Below are positions 63,641 to 64,000 of a DNA stretch of 64,000 bases, piece after piece. Position numbers and translations under genes: made by a program. The first letter of the stretch is position 1. Each line of letters begins with the position of its first letter. The notes beneath the pieces are model-generated. The model saw only the letters and a program-made list of their open reading frames with translations, did no database searches and was not told the origin of the DNA. Source of the DNA: Sacculina carcini (taxonomy: Eukaryota > Arthropoda > Thecostraca > Sacculinidae); NCBI GenBank assembly GCA_916048095.2, contig OU696597.1, forward strand, positions 3,369,550 to 3,433,549, written 5' to 3'.

Positions 63641-64000
63641 AAATGAGACAACTAGTATGAGGGAGAAAAAGTATAAATTTGATTAAAATTGTATGGATGT
63701 ATAAAGGTTGAGGTAGCCTTGGACCCAGGTGGCTGGCATTGTTGTATGTGTGTCTGTAGAGCCAACCCACACTGCGTGCGTGCAAATGCCCGGGGGTTGA
63801 TATAAAAGACGGTGTTGACTAGGCAGTGGGGATAAGATCATTATAGAATTGGAACAGAGACATTCGAGATGTGACCATATGAGCGTAGTAGGGGAGGATG
63901 GAATTAGGACGTTGATAGTCGGATTGTACAGATAGGAGCTGTTTGGCTGTTAATGTCTGACTAGGACTTTTTGCGACACAAGTATAGCGGCTTGTAAGCA
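63641..64000. other. No gene recognised; TATA-like motif at about 63800
   Basis: GATATAAAAGACGG at about 63799 resembles a core promoter TATA box of a gene or element lying to the right of the window. No coding sequence is seen before the end. Confidence 0.35.

Overview
This is eukaryotic nuclear DNA: host exons are split by GT-AG introns and no operons or bacterial-style signals are visible. The mix of C2H2 zinc-finger exons, a PR/SET (PRDM) gene, TOP3A, a kelch-repeat gene and a dense load of Ty3/Gypsy, BEL/Pao, Penelope-like, Jockey/CR1-type and hAT-like elements, plus long (GT)n and (TA)n arrays, fits a bilaterian invertebrate, possibly a lophotrochozoan. The species assignment is only an inference.

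Layout. 1-9.4 kb: an inverted, split transposase relic; a C2H2 zinc-finger gene (10 fingers) with a non-autonomous hAT-like element in its intron; a Gypsy gag relic. 9.4-17.1 kb: a Jockey/CR1-type non-LTR retrotransposon whose reverse transcriptase is split by a young CsRn1-like Gypsy element (289-bp LTRs differing at one base; 4-bp target duplication CTTA). 18.2-23.1 kb: a PRDM-like PR/SET gene (three exons recognised) followed by a second zinc-finger gene whose upstream block is paralogous to that of the first. 23.4-36.4 kb: a non-LTR ORF1 relic, a BEL/Pao gag relic fused to an LTR scrap, a 5'-truncated 859-codon non-LTR ORF, a second CsRn1-like Gypsy element (decayed, 5' LTR incomplete) and a small inverted-repeat element. 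37.0-44.5 kb: a Penelope-like element flanked by inverted 123-bp arms carrying hammerhead-ribozyme-like motifs, then a decayed divergent LTR retrotransposon with 312-bp LTRs. 45.0-50.0 kb: TOP3A exons (plus) facing a kelch gene (minus), each with one disabling lesion in the sequence. 50.4-64 kb: a PHD-type ORF1 fragment, a non-LTR relic interrupted by a hAT-type MITE, two copies of a ~1.45-kb duplicated block carrying a transmembrane-anchor exon, and between them an intact-looking 1101-codon CR1-like ORF with a 2A motif.

The host genes do not form an evident pathway. The strongest points are mechanistic details of the mobile elements: the same primer site (tRNA-Trp) and the same in-frame U UUA AAC slippery heptamer in two Gypsy copies, the ribozyme-like motifs around the Penelope element, the 2A motif, and several clean target-site duplications. 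A recurrent host feature is sense-strand (GT)n tracts close upstream of many splice acceptors, for genes on both strands.
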